Below are positions 11,221-21,568 of a stretch of 64,000 bases of DNA, one piece after another. A program made the position numbers and the translations under genes. The notes beneath the pieces were generated by a model. The model was given only the letters and a program-made list of their open reading frames with translations. It made no database searches and was not told the DNA's origin. The stretch comes from Cokeromyces recurvatus (taxonomy: Eukaryota; Mucoromycota; Mucoromycetes; Mucorales; Mucoraceae): assembly GCF_025118155.1 (NCBI RefSeq), contig NW_026251387.1, forward strand, positions 819,001 through 883,000, written 5' to 3'. The stretch's first letter is position 1, and each line of letters begins with the position of its first letter.

Positions 11221-11910
11221 TTATACAAAAGTTATTTTTATAGGGCCTTTAATTCTTGCTTTTAATCGAATACTTGCATCAAGGTTAATATCAAGCCGTA
11301 ATCGTAAAGCATTACTTTTTCCACCAGCAGCATTAGGATCTTTCGCTAATTCAGGTGATGACGATGACAGTCTTTCAGCACATTCCTTAAGTTGCTGTTG
11401 AGGATCTGGCCTTGGTAAGCTTTCTGAATACTCTTTCAGTGTCCGTGCCTGTTCCTTGGCTAACATCTCTTGTCTTTTATTTGGTTTATGTAATCTTCCT
11501 GAACTCACTTTCAGCTTTTCGGCTTGCTCTTGTGCTAATAATACTTGCTTTTCATCTGGCTCATGTAATCGCCTAGAATATACTCCTAGCCTTTTTGCTT
11601 GCTGTTTAGCTAGTAATGCTTGTTCCTTATCTGGCTCATGTAATCGCCTAGAATATACTCCTAGCCTTTCTGCTTGTTGTTTAGCTAGTAATGCTTGCTC
11701 CTCATCTGGCTTATGAAGTCTATTTGAACTTTTCTTCAAACTCTCTGCTTGCTGTTTAGCCAAAAGCTGCTGTTTGTTATCTATTTTAGTTAATTTTGAA
11801 GAGGTATCTTTCAACGCTTTTGCTTGTTGCAGTTGCTTACTTTCTATATGATTAGCTGTTCTATTTTGACTTGTGTTAATATAAGCTTGTTTTGGGGGGA
11901 TTTTTTCCAT
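11221..11910 (-). CDS. 26-residue-repeat protein with diverged RLDLNL-type C-terminus
   Basis: Single exon, 229 aa. Residues ~30-180 are about six tandem repeats of ~26 residues built on the pattern LLAKQQAERL-x-SRRLHEPDEEQ, predicted helical and possibly coiled-coil. The protein ends in a variant of the shared module: RLRLDINLDASIRLKARIKG, then a short beta strand in place of DVTLALL. It belongs to the same local family as 8960, 9784 and 12493 but is the most diverged of the four. It is divergent from the gene at 12493 (582 bp between starts). Function not recognised. Confidence 0.78.
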   Translation of the reverse strand: MEKIPPKQAYINTSQNRTANHIESKQLQQAKALKDTSSKLTKIDNKQQLLAKQQAESLKKSSNRLHKPDEEQALLAKQQAERLGVYSRRLHEPDKEQALLAKQQAKRLGVYSRRLHEPDEKQVLLAQEQAEKLKVSSGRLHKPNKRQEMLAKEQARTLKEYSESLPRPDPQQQLKECAERLSSSSPELAKDPNAAGGKSNALRLRLDINLDASIRLKARIKGPIKITFV

Positions 11911-12243
11911 TGCAATATAACATTTATAATATATAAAAAAAGGGGCAATAAACTAATTTTAATATAGAAACATGATTATTATTAATAAAAAAAAACGGGA
12001 AAATTTTACTGTCCTGAAATATTATGTAATAATATAAAAAAAAACATAAAAACAATGATCTTATTTTCATATCATCACAATGGCAACAAATGATTATCAA
12101 GGAGAAAAACATGACTTCTAAGTTTATTTTTATTTTCTCCGATTAAATTAAAGTTTAAGTTTATAAAAAAGGGGTAGGAATTAGATAAAATGACATTATG
12201 TTGTTTCCCTGGACACCAATTACGTTATAAAATTATATTTGTT

Positions 12244-12282
<39 letters not shown>

Positions 12283-12492
12283 TATTCATCATAACAATGA
12301 ATAATTACGTTTGTATACTGTCAGTTTTTTTTTCCTTCTTTAAGTTAAGCCTATTATGTATAAAATTAAAATCAATGTTCCTTAAGGCTAATTTTTTTTC
12401 TTCTTTTCTTAACTTATTCTTAAGCAAGAAAAAAAAAACCCTTCTTCATATACACATACACATATACATATATATATATACATTTATAAAAG
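11911..12492. promoter_or_regulatory. shared intergenic region of divergent pair 2
   Basis: 582 bp between divergent ATGs, with a T run at 12246-12280 and an alternating CA/TA stretch (12450-12485) just before the plus-strand start. The T run position parallels the other two divergent pairs. Regulatory role inferred. Confidence 0.45.
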
Positions 12493-13047
12493 ATGCCCAC
12501 AAATAGCTCCATTCCTGAAAAACAAGCATCCAAACCAAAGGAAAATCAACCTCAAAAACCCAAAGAAGAGGAAGCTAAGGGCAAAAAGAACAATAAACCT
12601 GAACAAGAAGCAAAAAAGCAAACTAATAAATTAAAGAATGATAAGAAACCTATTAAAAAGGAGGTAGATGATAATGATGACTCAGAAGATGATAGTGAGG
12701 AAGAAGAGACTGATTCAGACGAAGAGACTGACTCGGAAGAAGAAACCGATTCAGAAGAAGAATCCTCAGAAGAAGAAACCTCAGAAGAAGAAGAAGAATC
12801 AGATGAAGAAAAATTAACTCCACAACAAATTGCTCAACTTCAGAAGCAAAATAGTCTTGCACAGGGTATTGCAAATAATGCTAATAATATAGGGAACACT
12901 GCAAATTCTGTGGCCGATACTGCTTCTAATGCTGTTAGTGGAAAAAGCGACCATCCTCTTAGTCTTCGACTTGATCTTAATTTAGATGTTGAAATCGAAC
13001 TTAAAGCCAGAGTACATGGTGATGTTACTTTAGCCTTACTTCGTTAA
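12493..13047 (+). CDS. acidic disordered protein with C-terminal RLDLNL module
   Basis: Single exon, 184 aa. A Lys/Pro/Gln-rich basic start (1-55) is followed by a strongly acidic Asp/Ser/Glu block (~58-112, repeats of ETDSEE), an Asn/Ala-rich linker (GIANNANNIGNTANSV) and the shared C-terminal module (RLDLNLDVEIELKARVHGD plus VTLALLR). The module is nearly identical to that of the gene at 8960. Basic-then-acidic blocks suggest a protein that could bind polyanions or phase-separate, but that is only inference. Confidence 0.8.
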   Translation: MPTNSSIPEKQASKPKENQPQKPKEEEAKGKKNNKPEQEAKKQTNKLKNDKKPIKKEVDDNDDSEDDSEEEETDSDEETDSEEETDSEEESSEEETSEEEEESDEEKLTPQQIAQLQKQNSLAQGIANNANNIGNTANSVADTASNAVSGKSDHPLSLRLDLNLDVEIELKARVHGDVTLALLR

Positions 13048-13370
13048 TGATCTGTTTTTTTTAATTTGTTTTCAACTTTATTTTCCTATCATAAGTGTAT
13101 ATTTAATCATCATTAACATTAATATCGAATAAACTTTTGTTTCTTGTAAATAAGTAAATACAAAATACTATAATCCTGTTGTACATATATCCTTTTTTTT
13201 TTTAAAAAAAAATATAATCAATATTATATGAAGCTATCGTTTAGTTTAATACTATATAAAATAATTCTTACTTTAATAAACATGATTCAAATTAAATAAA
13301 AGTGATTTATAGTACTTTTTTATTATTGTTACTATATTATAATATAGGACATAGTAAATTTACAAAAAAA

Positions 13371-13485
13371 ATAAAATAAAATAAAATAAAATAAAATAAA
13401 ATAAAATAAAATAAAATAAAATAAAATAAAATAAAATAAAATAAAATAAAATAAAATAAAATAAAATAAAATAAAATAAAATAAA
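13371..13485. repeat. (ATAAA)n microsatellite, about 23 units
   Basis: An uninterrupted five-base tandem repeat of about 115 bp immediately downstream of the minus-strand gene at 13538. The minus strand reads TTTAT repeats, which create a spurious Phe/Ile/Leu/Tyr open frame. Confidence 0.9.
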
Positions 13486-13537
13486 CAAATATCAATTATA
13501 AAAGGTTTACAAAGGAAAAATAAAATAAAGCAACACA

Positions 13538-14491
13538 TTAATTGCGAGGGATACGAATGGTAAAAGTGATACCTGTCTTTGTAGCATCAACCTTGACGAT
13601 AATATCATCTTTATCTCCATTATTAATTCTTATCTTGTTTTCTTCATCATCGCCCTCATGAATAGTGGATTCTTCATCTTTATCTGATTTCTTCGACTGT
13701 TCATCTTTATCAGGTAAAGGCTCTGAACTAAAGTTTCCGTAACTTTTCATCATGTCTCCAATAGGAAGCTCAAAAGACTGATGTGTACCATTTGTCTTTT
13801 GATCGAACTCAGATTTGACCTCATTATATGTCTCTTGAACTGTATTTTGAATAGTTTCCTTACTTACCCCTTCGCTCTTCTTTTCAGTCTGTTGTTCTAA
13901 ACCATTTAATCGTTGCATTAATCTACGATTATATTCCATGATAGCGTTCATTGTAATCAAGGCATCATTATCACTGTCTAATGGGTTATTGCCATTATCA
14001 ATAATATTATTTTGAAGCTTTTCAGTATAAGCCTTGATCCTGTTTTGAAGATCATCAAACATGTCCTGGGCTTCCTCTGGCGCATTCTCTGTTTCATTTT
14101 CTAATTGTTTTGTTGTGTTCAAGACTTGTTCAGTGACATCTTGAGCTTGATTAGTAGCATCTTGGACTTTGTCTTCAAGAGCATTGTCAGTGGCATCTTG
14201 GACTTTATCGTTCACATCGCCTACCACATCAGTGGCCGTGTTTTGAACTTGATCAGTGGCATCATCCACGTTTTCGATAGCATCATCCGTTGTCTCTCCT
14301 ACAGTAGATGGCTCCTCAACCGGTAATTGTTTCTTAGCTTCCTTTGCAGAAGATTTAACCTTTTTGGTAGTGGACTTTACAGGCTCACCAAGAGAATCGA
14401 CCAATCCATCAGATCGTCTTGAAGATTTCTTACTTTTCGAACTTTTACTTGGTTTTTTCTTCTTTTCAAGTAGACCAATTGCAGAAGACAT
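13538..14491 (-). CDS. LEA-like helical-repeat protein
   Basis: Single exon, 317 aa. The N-terminus is Lys/Ser-rich (KKKKPSKSSKSKKSS). Residues ~70-140 carry LEA-like 11-residue repeats built on VQDATDQAQD, predicted to be amphipathic helix, followed by a helix-rich middle. The C-terminus (from about 290) is a short beta-prone segment, DDIIVKVDATKTGITFTIRI, which resembles the shared module in length and alternating hydrophobics but not clearly in sequence. LEA-type proteins protect against desiccation or stress in other organisms; that role here is inference. It is divergent from the large repeat gene at 14988 (496 bp apart). Confidence 0.78.
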   Translation of the reverse strand: MSSAIGLLEKKKKPSKSSKSKKSSRRSDGLVDSLGEPVKSTTKKVKSSAKEAKKQLPVEEPSTVGETTDDAIENVDDATDQVQNTATDVVGDVNDKVQDATDNALEDKVQDATNQAQDVTEQVLNTTKQLENETENAPEEAQDMFDDLQNRIKAYTEKLQNNIIDNGNNPLDSDNDALITMNAIMEYNRRLMQRLNGLEQQTEKKSEGVSKETIQNTVQETYNEVKSEFDQKTNGTHQSFELPIGDMMKSYGNFSSEPLPDKDEQSKKSDKDEESTIHEGDDEENKIRINNGDKDDIIVKVDATKTGITFTIRIPRN

Positions 14492-14660
14492 GTTATAAAA
14501 TAAATAATAATAATAATAATAATAAAAGGATAAATGTAATATAGCTTTTTATGTATGTCATAATATACCATTGAATTTAAATTCCCCCCAAAAAAATACG
14601 AAAACTAACATACGTTTGATTATCGTCATTTACGTTCTTTTTTTTTTTTGTAACATTTAA

Positions 14661-14703
<43 letters not shown>

Positions 14704-14987
14704 TTTATTTTAACTATAGTGATTTATATATGAAGTAATAAAATTTAAATGTATGGCAGCAATAACGTAGTATAAAATCAAATATATAAAACTAATTATT
14801 CTATTCTATTTTATTTTATTTTTTAAATATATCCATATTCATCTACATATATAAATATATTTGGTCTATATTTTTGAACAAAAAAAAATATATATACATA
14901 TTTATACACATATAAAGAAAGCATATTAAACGTATTACAAAAATTCTTGAATTATTTTTTATTATACCGTATTTAACGAGTCGTGCA
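14492..14987. promoter_or_regulatory. shared intergenic region of divergent pair 3
   Basis: 496 bp between divergent ATGs, including a T run at 14663-14700. It matches the organisation of the other two divergent pairs in this locus. Regulatory function inferred from position. Confidence 0.45.
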
Positions 14988-17900
14988 ATGAAAAATCAAC
15001 AAAGAAAACAACAAGAAGCAATGGCCAGAGCTGTAGCAGAAGCAGCTGCTAAACAAAAGAATAATGACCCCTCTTTAGCCGATCCATCTTCAGAACAGCA
15101 ACAGCAACAGCCTGAAACTATGAATTCTGATAAGCAGCAAGGATCAACAGAAGATACTGATGACAATAACGAAAAGCAAAATGAAGAAAATTCTTCTAAG
15201 CAACAACCTGAAGACAATAAAGATTCTGAAGAACAACAGCCTGAAGACGATGATCAGGATAACACATCTGACGATGATGATTCAGAGGAAGAATCCGAAG
15301 ATGAGGATGAAGAACTTTACCAGCAAATGGTTGGTAAAAAGGTCAATAAGCATGGTCTGGTCGTTAATAAAAAGACAGGTGATATTCTCGGCAAACTTAT
15401 TGAGGGTAAATTAAAGAGAGTTTCTGGTAAGAAGGTTGGCGATCATGGTGTTATTGTTAATGATAAAGGGAAAATTATTGGAAGAGTCGAACCAATTAGA
15501 GAAGAAAGTGATGATGACGATGATGATAGCGATTCTCAAGAATCTGAAAATGAACAAGATGATGCTCAAAATACAGAAGAACAGGAAGGAACCGTAACTG
15601 AGAACTCTGAGGAAATACCAGAAAAACTTGAAGGTACAAAAAAAAAGTCGTATATTGTATGCGCGTGTGTGTGTATGTATGTTTTAAGCTTACATTTATT
15701 TATATTTCTAGAAAATAATGCAAATGCTGAGAAGGAGAAATCGGATGATAATATTGAAGAAACTGTTGAAAATGATACTCAAGATGATAGTAATGATGAC
15801 GTCGAAACAATTAAGAGTAATACCAATGGTGCCGAAAATAATGTTAAAGATGATGTTAACTCTGCAAATGAAGATGCCCAAATAGCTACGGAAAATGCTG
15901 AAGAAGAAGCTAATGATGCTCCTGTATCTACTAATGATGATGCCGAAGAAGCTACTGATGCGGCTGAAGATACAGAAAAGGATACTACCGATAAGGATAT
16001 TAAGGATATTGATGGTGGTAAGGATCAAGAAAAAAATGATGATACTGTCGAAGAAAAGCAGCCTGAAGATGAAGAATCTATCAATGAAGTTGATAAAGAT
16101 AATCAAGAGTCTGTAAATGAAAATGATACAGATGAAGACATAGGAGACGAAGAATCAATTGAAAATACTTTAAATAAGGATAACTCTGATGAGAACAATT
16201 CGGATGAAGTTAGTTCAGATGAAGATAGCAAGGGAGTAGAAGATGATAAGCCTTTTAACCCCTATGATAAGGTTGATGAAAATTCTCCTGAAGTTAGAAA
16301 GTCAGGTAAAGTTGTTGATATGGAAGATAATGTTGTCGGTACGGTTGATGCAAGTATGGCACCTAAACTTGCTGGTTTTAAGGTTGACCCTGATGGCAAT
16401 GTTATTAATAATGAAGGCCATATTATTGCCAAAGCAGAGCTATTCAAAAATGAAGATGAAGATAAGCCATTTAATCCTAATGAGAATGTTAACGAAGACT
16501 CTCCAGAGGTACGAAAATCTGGTAAAGTAGTTGATCTTGATGACAATATCGTTGGCTACATTGATAAAAAGATTGCACCCAAATTGGCTGGATTCAAAGT
16601 TGATCCTGATGGTAATGTAGTTAATCCCCAAGGTGATATCGTTGGCCGAGCTGATATGATCAAACCAGAAGAGCCAGAAGAACCTGAAGATGAAAATAAA
16701 CCTTTTAATCCCAATGAAAGTGTTAATGAAAACTCACCTGAAGTTCGCAAGTCTGGTAAAGTTGTTGATATGGAAGATAATGTTATTGGTGCTGTTGACA
16801 AAGAAAGAGCTCCTAAACTAGCTGGCTTCAAAGTTGATAAGGATGGTAATGTAATAGATAACGAAGGCCATATTGTTGCAAAAGCTGAGCTTTTCAAAAG
16901 TGAACAAGAGCAAGAAAAAGAATCCTCGAGTTCCAATGATGCAGTAAATGAATTCTCTCCTGAAGTTAGGAAATCTGGTAAGGTCCTCGATATGGATGAT
17001 AATGTTGTTGGTTATGTTGATAAACGTCTTGCTTCCAAGTTTGTTGGTTTCAAAGTTGATGATGAAGGTAATATCTTTAACAATGAAGGCCATATTGTTG
17101 GTCGTGCTGAAATGGTTAAAGAAGAAGAAGAAGAGGAAGAAGAAGATAAGAATAAGCCTTTTAATCCAAATACTATGGTTGATGAACATTCCCCTCGAGT
17201 CAGGAAATCTGGTAAAGTCATTGATGAAAATGACAATGTTGTTGGTACTGTTGATAAAAGTGCTGCTCATAACTGGGAAAACTATCCTGTCGATGATGAT
17301 GGTAATATTATTGATAAGGATGGCCATATCGTTGGTAAAGCCAAGATGATAGGACAAAAGACTGAAGAAGAGCGTCGTAAAGAAACTGAAGAGGCTGATG
17401 AACGTAAGATTGCAGATCAAATGTCTCAAGCTATTCAACAATCACTGGATAAAATCAAGCCTATACTTAAAAATATAACTGATACTATTGATAGTGAAGA
17501 AGCAAAATCTGAAAAAGATCGTGACGAACAAAAATTGGTTGAAAATGTGAAACCCTTAATTGAACAAGGCTCTGCTATTCTTGAAGAATGTAATGGAGCT
17601 ATTCGTGGGCTTGATCCTTTAGGAAAGATTGCTAAACAAGCACAGGCTAAATCATCAGCAAGAAAAGCTACACCTGAAGAATATCATTTGGCTGAACTTC
17701 TAGCGCAGCTTTCTGGTGAAGTTACTACAACCATTGATAGAGCGAAGAAAAAGATCAGAAATATGCCTCATGCAAATAAAGAACTTAGTCCTTTGTGGAA
17801 TATCTTACAGAGTCCTTTATTGCAAATTCTTTCTGCTGTTGGATTATTGTTAACTGGTGTGTTGGGTCTTGTTGGTAACATTCTTAATGGTCTTGGTCTT

Positions 17901-18002
17901 GGTTCTATTATCAACAGTTTATTAGGTGGAATTGGTCTTAATAAGATTCTTGAAGGCTTTGGTTTAGGCAATGTTTTAAATTTAGGTGGAAAAAAGAAAT
18001 AA
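14988..18002 (+). CDS. DUF3659-repeat / DUF6987 (LEA-domain-like) protein
   Basis: Probably two exons, 14988-15633 and 15712-18002. The 78-nt intervening stretch has GT...AG ends, is in frame and encodes an out-of-place Cys/Val/Tyr segment, so I remove it (978 aa). The start is Gln/Ala-rich and then very acidic. Two short DUF3659-type units (GKKVNKHGLVV, GKKVGDHGVIV) lie at about 116-172. A long Asp/Glu-rich region follows, then five ~65-residue units (DNA 16255-17352). Each reads SPEVRKSGKVVD, then a D-x-N-V-V-G turn, GFKVDPDGNV and HIV-x-KAE. The end is a helical domain (from EERRKETEEADERK) and a Gly/Leu-rich hydrophobic tail with several predicted helices, as in DUF6987 proteins. The family is annotated as LEA-domain in fungi; function unknown. 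The hydrophobic tail could bind membrane. Confidence 0.85.
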   Translation: MKNQQRKQQEAMARAVAEAAAKQKNNDPSLADPSSEQQQQQPETMNSDKQQGSTEDTDDNNEKQNEENSSKQQPEDNKDSEEQQPEDDDQDNTSDDDDSEEESEDEDEELYQQMVGKKVNKHGLVVNKKTGDILGKLIEGKLKRVSGKKVGDHGVIVNDKGKIIGRVEPIREESDDDDDDSDSQESENEQDDAQNTEEQEGTVTENSEEIPEKLEGTKKKSYIVCACVCMYVLSLHLFIFLENNANAEKEKSDDNIEETVENDTQDDSNDDVETIKSNTNGAENNVKDDVNSANEDAQIATENAEEEANDAPVSTNDDAEEATDAAEDTEKDTTDKDIKDIDGGKDQEKNDDTVEEKQPEDEESINEVDKDNQESVNENDTDEDIGDEESIENTLNKDNSDENNSDEVSSDEDSKGVEDDKPFNPYDKVDENSPEVRKSGKVVDMEDNVVGTVDASMAPKLAGFKVDPDGNVINNEGHIIAKAELFKNEDEDKPFNPNENVNEDSPEVRKSGKVVDLDDNIVGYIDKKIAPKLAGFKVDPDGNVVNPQGDIVGRADMIKPEEPEEPEDENKPFNPNESVNENSPEVRKSGKVVDMEDNVIGAVDKERAPKLAGFKVDKDGNVIDNEGHIVAKAELFKSEQEQEKESSSSNDAVNEFSPEVRKSGKVLDMDDNVVGYVDKRLASKFVGFKVDDEGNIFNNEGHIVGRAEMVKEEEEEEEEDKNKPFNPNTMVDEHSPRVRKSGKVIDENDNVVGTVDKSAAHNWENYPVDDDGNIIDKDGHIVGKAKMIGQKTEEERRKETEEADERKIADQMSQAIQQSLDKIKPILKNITDTIDSEEAKSEKDRDEQKLVENVKPLIEQGSAILEECNGAIRGLDPLGKIAKQAQAKSSARKATPEEYHLAELLAQLSGEVTTTIDRAKKKIRNMPHANKELSPLWNILQSPLLQILSAVGLLLTGVLGLVGNILNGLGLGSIINSLLGGIGLNKILEGFGLGNVLNLGGKKK

Positions 18003-18794
18003 TTGATTATCGACTTGATACTTTTTATTACTCATTTATAAACTTTTGTTATTTTATAAAAATTATTATTTTATGTATTGTTTTCAGTTTAAATAAAGCA
18101 AATGTCTATTTTTATTTTACTTTATTTATTTATTTTTCGAGTGTAAAGTATAATCTTTCATATAAATCATGATTGTAATATGTTCTAGAAATACACAAAG
18201 AACGAAATACCATTATTTATTGATAGATTAAAGTAGGTAAATAATAACTAATTGAGGGTCTTATTTTTTTTTCCAAAAAAAAAGACAAAATTTAAATATC
18301 TTAAGCTAACCTTTCACATAAAAAGACAGTAATGCAAATCCCATATTTTGAAAGCAGAAATCCAATGCCTTTGAGTCTAACTGAGTCATAGAGTGAAAAA
18401 TACGCAAAACAAAAAAGGAAATAATGTGTTATATCTGTATAAAAAAAAAACTTACATTTCTTAAACAAAAATTGCTTACTAATTATATCTATGAAATACT
18501 TTATTTTTCATTCATGTCTTATAAATCAATAAAAAAAAGATATAATAAAAATACGCATCAAGTTTATTCCATTTATTTATTTTGAATTAAAGACATGCAT
18601 CTTCGTTATCAATTTGATTTACATTGAAATTCTATATCTTTGATAATAATTTAAAGTCCGTATATAGTCCAGCAAAATTTAAAAAAATTGTATTTTGTAC
18701 AACAAGCCAATTACTTTATGAAACTTTTTTTTTATGTTGTTTTCTTTACAGATATACAAATATACACATATATGTATGAACATATATATATGAG
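18003..18794. other. intergenic region
   Basis: About 0.8 kb of A/T-rich DNA. No gene seen. A possible splice-like CTTTACAG precedes the next ATG at about 18745-18752, but the sequence after it is only ATATACA-type repeats. I therefore do not extend the downstream gene. Confidence 0.45.
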
Positions 18795-20954
18795 ATGGCA
18801 AAAGATTCAATAGTAGAAAGGAAAATAAAGACTACAACGTATAAGAAAAAAGAAAAGAAAAATACACCTGAAAAGGACATTGAATCATTACAAATAACAT
18901 TTTATGAAATTGAGTCTTGGATTGAAAAGACAACCCCTCTTTTAAATCGCTTGACTAAAGAACTTGAAACAGCTTCCGATCGGTTAAATAAATATAAAAA
19001 AGAATTCTCTCCAACAAAAGCAATAGTAGCTGAAAAGCAAAATATTACGACAGTAAATATTCAACAACAACTACGGCAACAGTTATGGGAACAAGATTTA
19101 ATAGAGAATCATGAATCACTGCAGGCTTTTAACGTCATTAAAAATACCAATAAAGTTTTAATGACCTCAACTAAAGACAATTCAATAAAATGGATATTAT
19201 CATTTCAGCCTGGTAATATTTTAAGACTAGATACTAATATTACTAGCATTGAGCAATTAATACAAGCAGTACAAAAGATACGTTTATTACAATTGGAAGA
19301 AGCTGTTGATACAACTTATTCGAATATAACAGCATTACAAGTGCCAGCCCTAACATTATCTGAAGAAGATGATACAGTACTCGATCTACTATACTCCTTT
19401 CCTAGTTCATCTACAAATTTGCCACAGGATGTGATCTCCTTAGATTACTGGCAATATGCTACAGGCAGACGTCCGGAAATTTGTCTCGAAAATTATCGAC
19501 ATTATAGAATGAACTTGAATGGACTTACCAAAAATATTTCACCAGCTGCACTTAACTATATTGGACAAGTGTTTTGGGACTGTTTACATCCTAAATTTTC
19601 TTCAGATTGGAAATCCTTTTGGGACAAATTAGATAATTCTCCGAGAAATCAAGCTTGTATTGATTCCGGCTTGGCTATGCTCTTTTTACATGTTATACGC
19701 CATGATAAACATATTTGTGAAAATGCTCAAGAGATTGCAGGATTTTATTTTGACCGTGCTCGAGATAAATTGATGGAGTTCTTTGATGAGCCTCCTGACT
19801 GCGTGACACTCGAAACACTGTTAAATCTTATCATGTTTTGTCTCATTTGTAAACGTTATACGCAAGCAAGGATTTATATTGGACTTTGCCTAAATATGAT
19901 TGCAGAGCTTGGTATTTATAAAACAAACGGTTTACCTACAGATAATCTGATTTTGCGTAGGAATATGATAAAATTATTACTTCTCTTTTATTATTATGAT
20001 TGCTCTTTATCTGACTATGTTGGAGAATCACCCACTATTGATGATTCAATATTTGATATCAGTTTTTATGAAATTTGTACACTAAATGATACACTTTACG
20101 AACTTAATAAAGCCAAGAATATAAATCTTCAAATCGATTTTGATAATGGCAAAACTCTCGTCAAGGAATCTTATTTTGCTCATTCTGTAGAGCTTCTCAG
20201 AGTGACTAAGTAAATAAAATTACAAATTAAATATAGTGCTTCTGTAAAACAGCTGCTATCTCGAGAAAAGACATTGAAAGAGTGGCATAACCGGGTGCCT
20301 ATGGATATTTTTAATTACGAAGATTTTGACTATGATCAATTAGAGCAGATGAAACTGAAAAAGGTTAGAGAAAGAGATATAGTTACACACATGGATACTA
20401 CAAGTATACGAGCTCAAGCATCTTTATTATTAAAATTACAATATGAAGCTCAATGGATTATTTTGCATAAAGCTATTCTCAGCAGTATTCGACGTTCAAA
20501 AACTACTGATTACACATCACCTTCTTTATTATACCAAGAACAAAGATCAAGCAGGATATGTTCGGAATCAGCAGATCTTATTGTTAAATATTCTGAAGTT
20601 TTTACTCGTTGTTTTGGATGGTGTGTATCCCAACAAGTTATTGTATGCCTTTACCATGCTTCAACAGTGTATTGTGGGCATGCTTTAGAAAAAAATAACT
20701 TTGAGTTAAAAAATAGAGCAAAATTTATGATTCATAGAATTATACGTATATTACAGACATGTACAATTATTTATAAAGGACTTCCTGATGATATGACAGA
20801 ATGTCTCTGCGAATTTTTAAAGAAATGTGGAATGCATAATAACCTTGAATGCTCATGTAGTTCTTTTGATTCGTTTAATGATGATACCAGCAGTAGTCTA
20901 CTGATGTTGGATGAAGCTGCTATAGACATTTATCATGATAAAAACATATCTTAA
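18795..20954 (+). CDS. fungal transcription-factor-domain-like protein, no zinc cluster seen
   Basis: Two exons. The best-phased model is 18795-20201 plus 20253-20954 (702 aa; 51-nt intron with donor GTGACT). A GTAAAT donor slightly downstream would leave only a 27-nt intron, so the junction is uncertain. The N-terminus is basic followed by a helix. The middle (~210-450) resembles the fungal-specific transcription factor region (PF04082 type), with SLDYWQYATGRRPEICLENY and helices containing LNLIMFCLICKRYTQARIY. Many fungal regulators pair this region with an N-terminal Zn2Cys6 cluster; no Cys-rich motif is visible here or just upstream. It may be a co-regulator, or its DNA-binding exon may be missing from my model. 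Confidence 0.6.
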
Positions 20955-21024
20955 TGTATTATATAATATATATATTTTTTTAACAGCAAGTTATTTTATT
21001 TATTATAACAGTATAAATTATTAT

Positions 21025-21124
21025 TACACCTTTTGTCAAAATGATGTCGCAAGAAAAAAAATTAAAAAAACCAGTGTTGCATACTGGATTTTGCAGTCAT
21101 TTTGCGTCGGTGCGTTACCATGTC

Positions 21125-21127
<3 letters not shown>
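21025..21127 (+). repeat. left terminal inverted repeat
   Basis: 103 bp, ending in a long T run. It contains an internal short hairpin (CCAGT...ACTGG) and the block ATGATGTCGCAAG. It pairs with 22678-22780. Confidence 0.88.
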
Positions 21128-21166
<39 letters not shown>

Positions 21167-21568
21167 GTCTGGCCAAGGGATATTTTTGCATTACATCTAT
21201 CGACGATTGATGAGTTTCTTCAAACGCTGTGTAAATGAAGCGAGAAATCTCTAAACCATAGGTCAAAAAACATAAAAGTGTAAGGTAAAATAAAAATTGC
21301 AATATCATCAATATCGTCACACACACACACACAAAAAGTTTTGGGTTGGTATGAAAAAACCAGTTTTAAAGCGAATTTTTGTATTTTTATTTTTTTGAAG
21401 TGCATGCAAACTATTCACGAGATAAAAAATTGGAGTAGCCCTGGCTGATAACTCTTTTTAACAATTGCTGATAGTGATTAGAAATCATTTTTTTACTTTG
21501 TGGTATATATTCTTCAAACTATGGCTATTTGAGTACTCTGTGAACAGGCCCTTCTTCTTTCCTTCTTC

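Noticed and set aside
13332..13538. Open frame of Phe/Ile/Leu/Tyr repeats on the minus strand
   Set aside because: It is only the translation of the (ATAAA)n microsatellite.
14988..18002. Reading the large repeat gene as one uninterrupted frame
   Set aside because: The 78-nt stretch 15634-15711 has GT-AG ends, a pyrimidine-rich 3' part and encodes a hydrophobic Cys-rich segment unlike the acidic surroundings, so it is more likely an in-frame intron.
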